This document shows positions 62,828 to 64,000 of a stretch of 64,000 bases of DNA, piece by piece (position 1 is the first letter of the stretch; each line of letters starts with the position of its first letter). The notes below the pieces were generated by a model. It searched no databases and had not been told where the DNA came from. It worked only from the letters and a program-made list of their open reading frames with translations. The translations under genes and the position numbers were made by a program. Source of the DNA: Rubellimicrobium roseum (GTDB taxonomy: Bacteria > Pseudomonadota > Alphaproteobacteria > Rhodobacterales > Rhodobacteraceae); NCBI RefSeq assembly GCF_006152145.1, contig NZ_VDFV01000010.1, positions 56,864 through 120,863 on the forward strand, in the 5' to 3' direction.

Positions 62828-63322
62828 CCTCAGTCGGTTCCTGTTGAAGCTGTCCCTGAACTACCGGACAGGGTATCCCTCTTCCCAAAAAGGTTGGAGT
62901 ACTGTTTGCATCATGACTGGTTGCAACCCACGTCATGAGATCCTGACTGAGCCGCAGCACCGCCGCCACTGGTCGGCGACCGAGAGTCCCTCCTCAACCG
63001 CTTCTGCCAGCTCGGCACCACCTAAAAAGTACGTGTTGCGTAAAGCCAAAGGGATCAGGGGCCGCTCGCCCCTCGGCCGAGTTCCACAACTGAGCCGGTG
63101 CAGGTCACAAACGACTTCGACATCGAGGCGGGCGTCGTGCGGATAGAACATCGCCCATTATGTCCGCCTCGACGTCGAGGTGCGTGTTGGGCGGTTCGGC
63201 CTCAAGCTCCTGAGCGAAGTTAGTGATGCCAAGCTCAGCGCCCTAGTGATCGAGGACCTTTGGGCGTGGCCCCGGCGGGCCTTGCGCGGAGGCCCGCCTG
63301 TCTTCCGGCCAGTCAGCCCAGG
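62828..63322. other. Intergenic region, no confident gene
   Basis: About 495 bases between the nuclease and the RTX gene. A 72-codon minus-strand frame at 62933-63151 (MFYPHDARLDVEVVCDLHRL...) is possible but unsupported by a ribosome binding site or family match and may be a remnant. A strong hairpin lies at the right end. If the island ends here, its attR would be expected in this stretch, but no tRNA-Gly 3' end copy is visible. Confidence 0.4.
63274..63298 (-). terminator. Hairpin downstream of the RTX gene
   Basis: GGCGGGCC-N9-GGCCCGCC, a perfect 8-base stem, lies 25 bases beyond the stop codon of the RTX protein gene on the minus strand. Confidence 0.5.
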
Positions 63323-64000
63323 CTACACGAACACGAAGTCGGCGGCGTCGATCAGGGCGGTCCCGGTGTCCTTCAGCAGGATGGAAGCGTCCGCGAAGCG
63401 GATGAGCGTGTCTTCCCCTTTGGCGCGGATCGTCAGGTCCGACGGGTCATCGGCCCCCGACCCGATCTCGAGGAGATCCAAGCCATTCTTAAAATCGATC
63501 ACGATGTCCCGGCCGCCCTTCGCTCCAAACACAAACACATCGGCCTCGTGGCCGCCGGTCAGGCTGTCATGGCCGGCGCCTCCCATGAGGCGGTCCTGCC
63601 CTTCGCTTCCGACAAGGACGTCATGGCCCGATCCGCCGTCCAGGAGGTTGCCGGAGCCTCCGATCGCCGTGAGAGTATCGCAACCCTCGCCGCCGCGAAG
63701 CTCGCTGGCGCCCCCGCTGACCGCCGCAATGGTGGACACCAGCCGGTCGTCGCCTGCACCGCCGTCGAGACTATTGCGGGCCAATCCCACGACGTAGCCG
63801 TCCTCTTCGTTGTAGCCGTAATGGTTGGCATCCGTGAAGGCGGTGAGGATGTCCTGGCCAACGCCGCCCGACAGGTGGTTGGTCGCGGTGGCCTGCATGC
63901 TATCCTGGGGATAGCCGGCGCCGAGACGAATGGTCGAGGTCAGGACGTCGTTCCCTGTGCCTCCGTCCAGCCGGTGATCGGCACTGGCCAGATACTCCGC
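63323..64000 (-). CDS. RTX (hemolysin-type calcium-binding) repeat protein, C-terminal part
   Basis: The frame is open to the right edge of the window, so the N-terminus is missing; 225 residues are visible. They contain glycine- and aspartate-rich nonapeptide repeats of the GGxGxD type (LDGGTGNDVL, LDGGAGDDRL, LRGGEGCDTL, LDGGSGHDVL, LMGGAGHDSL), which bind calcium in a parallel beta roll, followed by a non-repeat tail (VFGAKGGRDIVIDFKNGLDL and DAADFVFV at the end) typical of type I secretion substrates. No HlyB/HlyD genes are in view. Activity of the missing part (protease, adhesin, toxin) is unknown. Confidence 0.88.
   Translation of the reverse strand, partial: AEYLASADHRLDGGTGNDVLTSTIRLGAGYPQDSMQATATNHLSGGVGQDILTAFTDANHYGYNEEDGYVVGLARNSLDGGAGDDRLVSTIAAVSGGASELRGGEGCDTLTAIGGSGNLLDGGSGHDVLVGSEGQDRLMGGAGHDSLTGGHEADVFVFGAKGGRDIVIDFKNGLDLLEIGSGADDPSDLTIRAKGEDTLIRFADASILLKDTGTALIDAADFVFV

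Noticed and set aside
62933..63151. 72-codon minus-strand ORF after the Mrr-like gene
   Set aside because: No ribosome binding site, no family resemblance and no neighbours in phase; kept only as a possible remnant.
62828..63322. Right attachment site (attR) of the island
   Set aside because: No copy of the tRNA-Gly T arm/acceptor end was found in this stretch, so the right boundary remains undefined.

Overview
The window is very GC-rich and reads as a chromosomal segment of an alphaproteobacterium, most likely Rhodobacterales/Rhodobacteraceae. The basis is the gene content: the CckA and ChpT cell-cycle phosphorelay proteins, an OlsB-OlsA ornithine-lipid pair, a DUF3553 protein, an HWE-type histidine kinase, MttB-family methyltransferase and folate/corrinoid C1 genes. 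This is inference from families; no 16S gene is present.

Layout. 0-5 kb: housekeeping and lipid genes (start of ctaA, TrmJ-like RNA methyltransferase, ThiE-like protein, olsB-olsA, DUF3553, chpT, small HD alarmone-hydrolase-like protein). 4.8-6.4 kb: a poorly coding patch with what looks like a broken gene. 6.4-11 kb: a LysR-MttB-flavoprotein group for N-methyl compound breakdown, with a LysR-type palindrome in front of mttB. 11-15 kb: divergent oxyR/katG and an isochorismatase-family hydrolase. 15-19.7 kb: a NepR-like small ORF, a multi-PAS hybrid kinase and a cupin. 19.7-25.5 kb: TetR with two operators, an EmrA/EmrB-type efflux pair, a lytic transglycosylase and a thiolase. 25.5-32.1 kb: signalling cluster with a CHASE3 hybrid kinase split by an in-frame amber codon, a MASE1/HWE kinase and two tandem Crp/Fnr paralogues. 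32.3-42.3 kb: glpK, rlmE, DUF3616, a 'virulence factor'/MetF-like/MtgA-like C1 operon, Ppx/GppA, alpha-glucosidase and glucokinase. 42.4-49.7 kb: guaB-rsmB-cckA and a RACo-type corrinoid-activating ATPase.

49.7 kb onward: a tRNA-Gly(CCC) gene is followed directly by a tyrosine integrase and then by a complete type I-E CRISPR-Cas locus: an array of 22 good plus 3 decayed repeats, a leader, and cas2-cas1-cas6e-cas5e-cas7e-cse2-cse1-cas3, all on the minus strand. Beside cas3 lie an XRE/HGGxSTG protein and an Mrr-like nuclease. I read this as an integrated island whose cargo is defence. The window ends inside an RTX calcium-binding protein.

Functional links. MttB, the DgcA/StcD-like flavoprotein, MtgA-like and MetF-like proteins and RACo could form one corrinoid/tetrahydrofolate route for methyl groups from betaines, but the corrinoid protein is not in this window. 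CckA and ChpT are two of the steps of the CtrA phosphorelay. The most unusual items are the amber-split kinase, a spacer that occurs twice with one spacer between the copies, a related short element in front of both cas3 and the Cascade operon next to an uncharacterised regulator, and the integrase with three copies of an 8-mer at its start.
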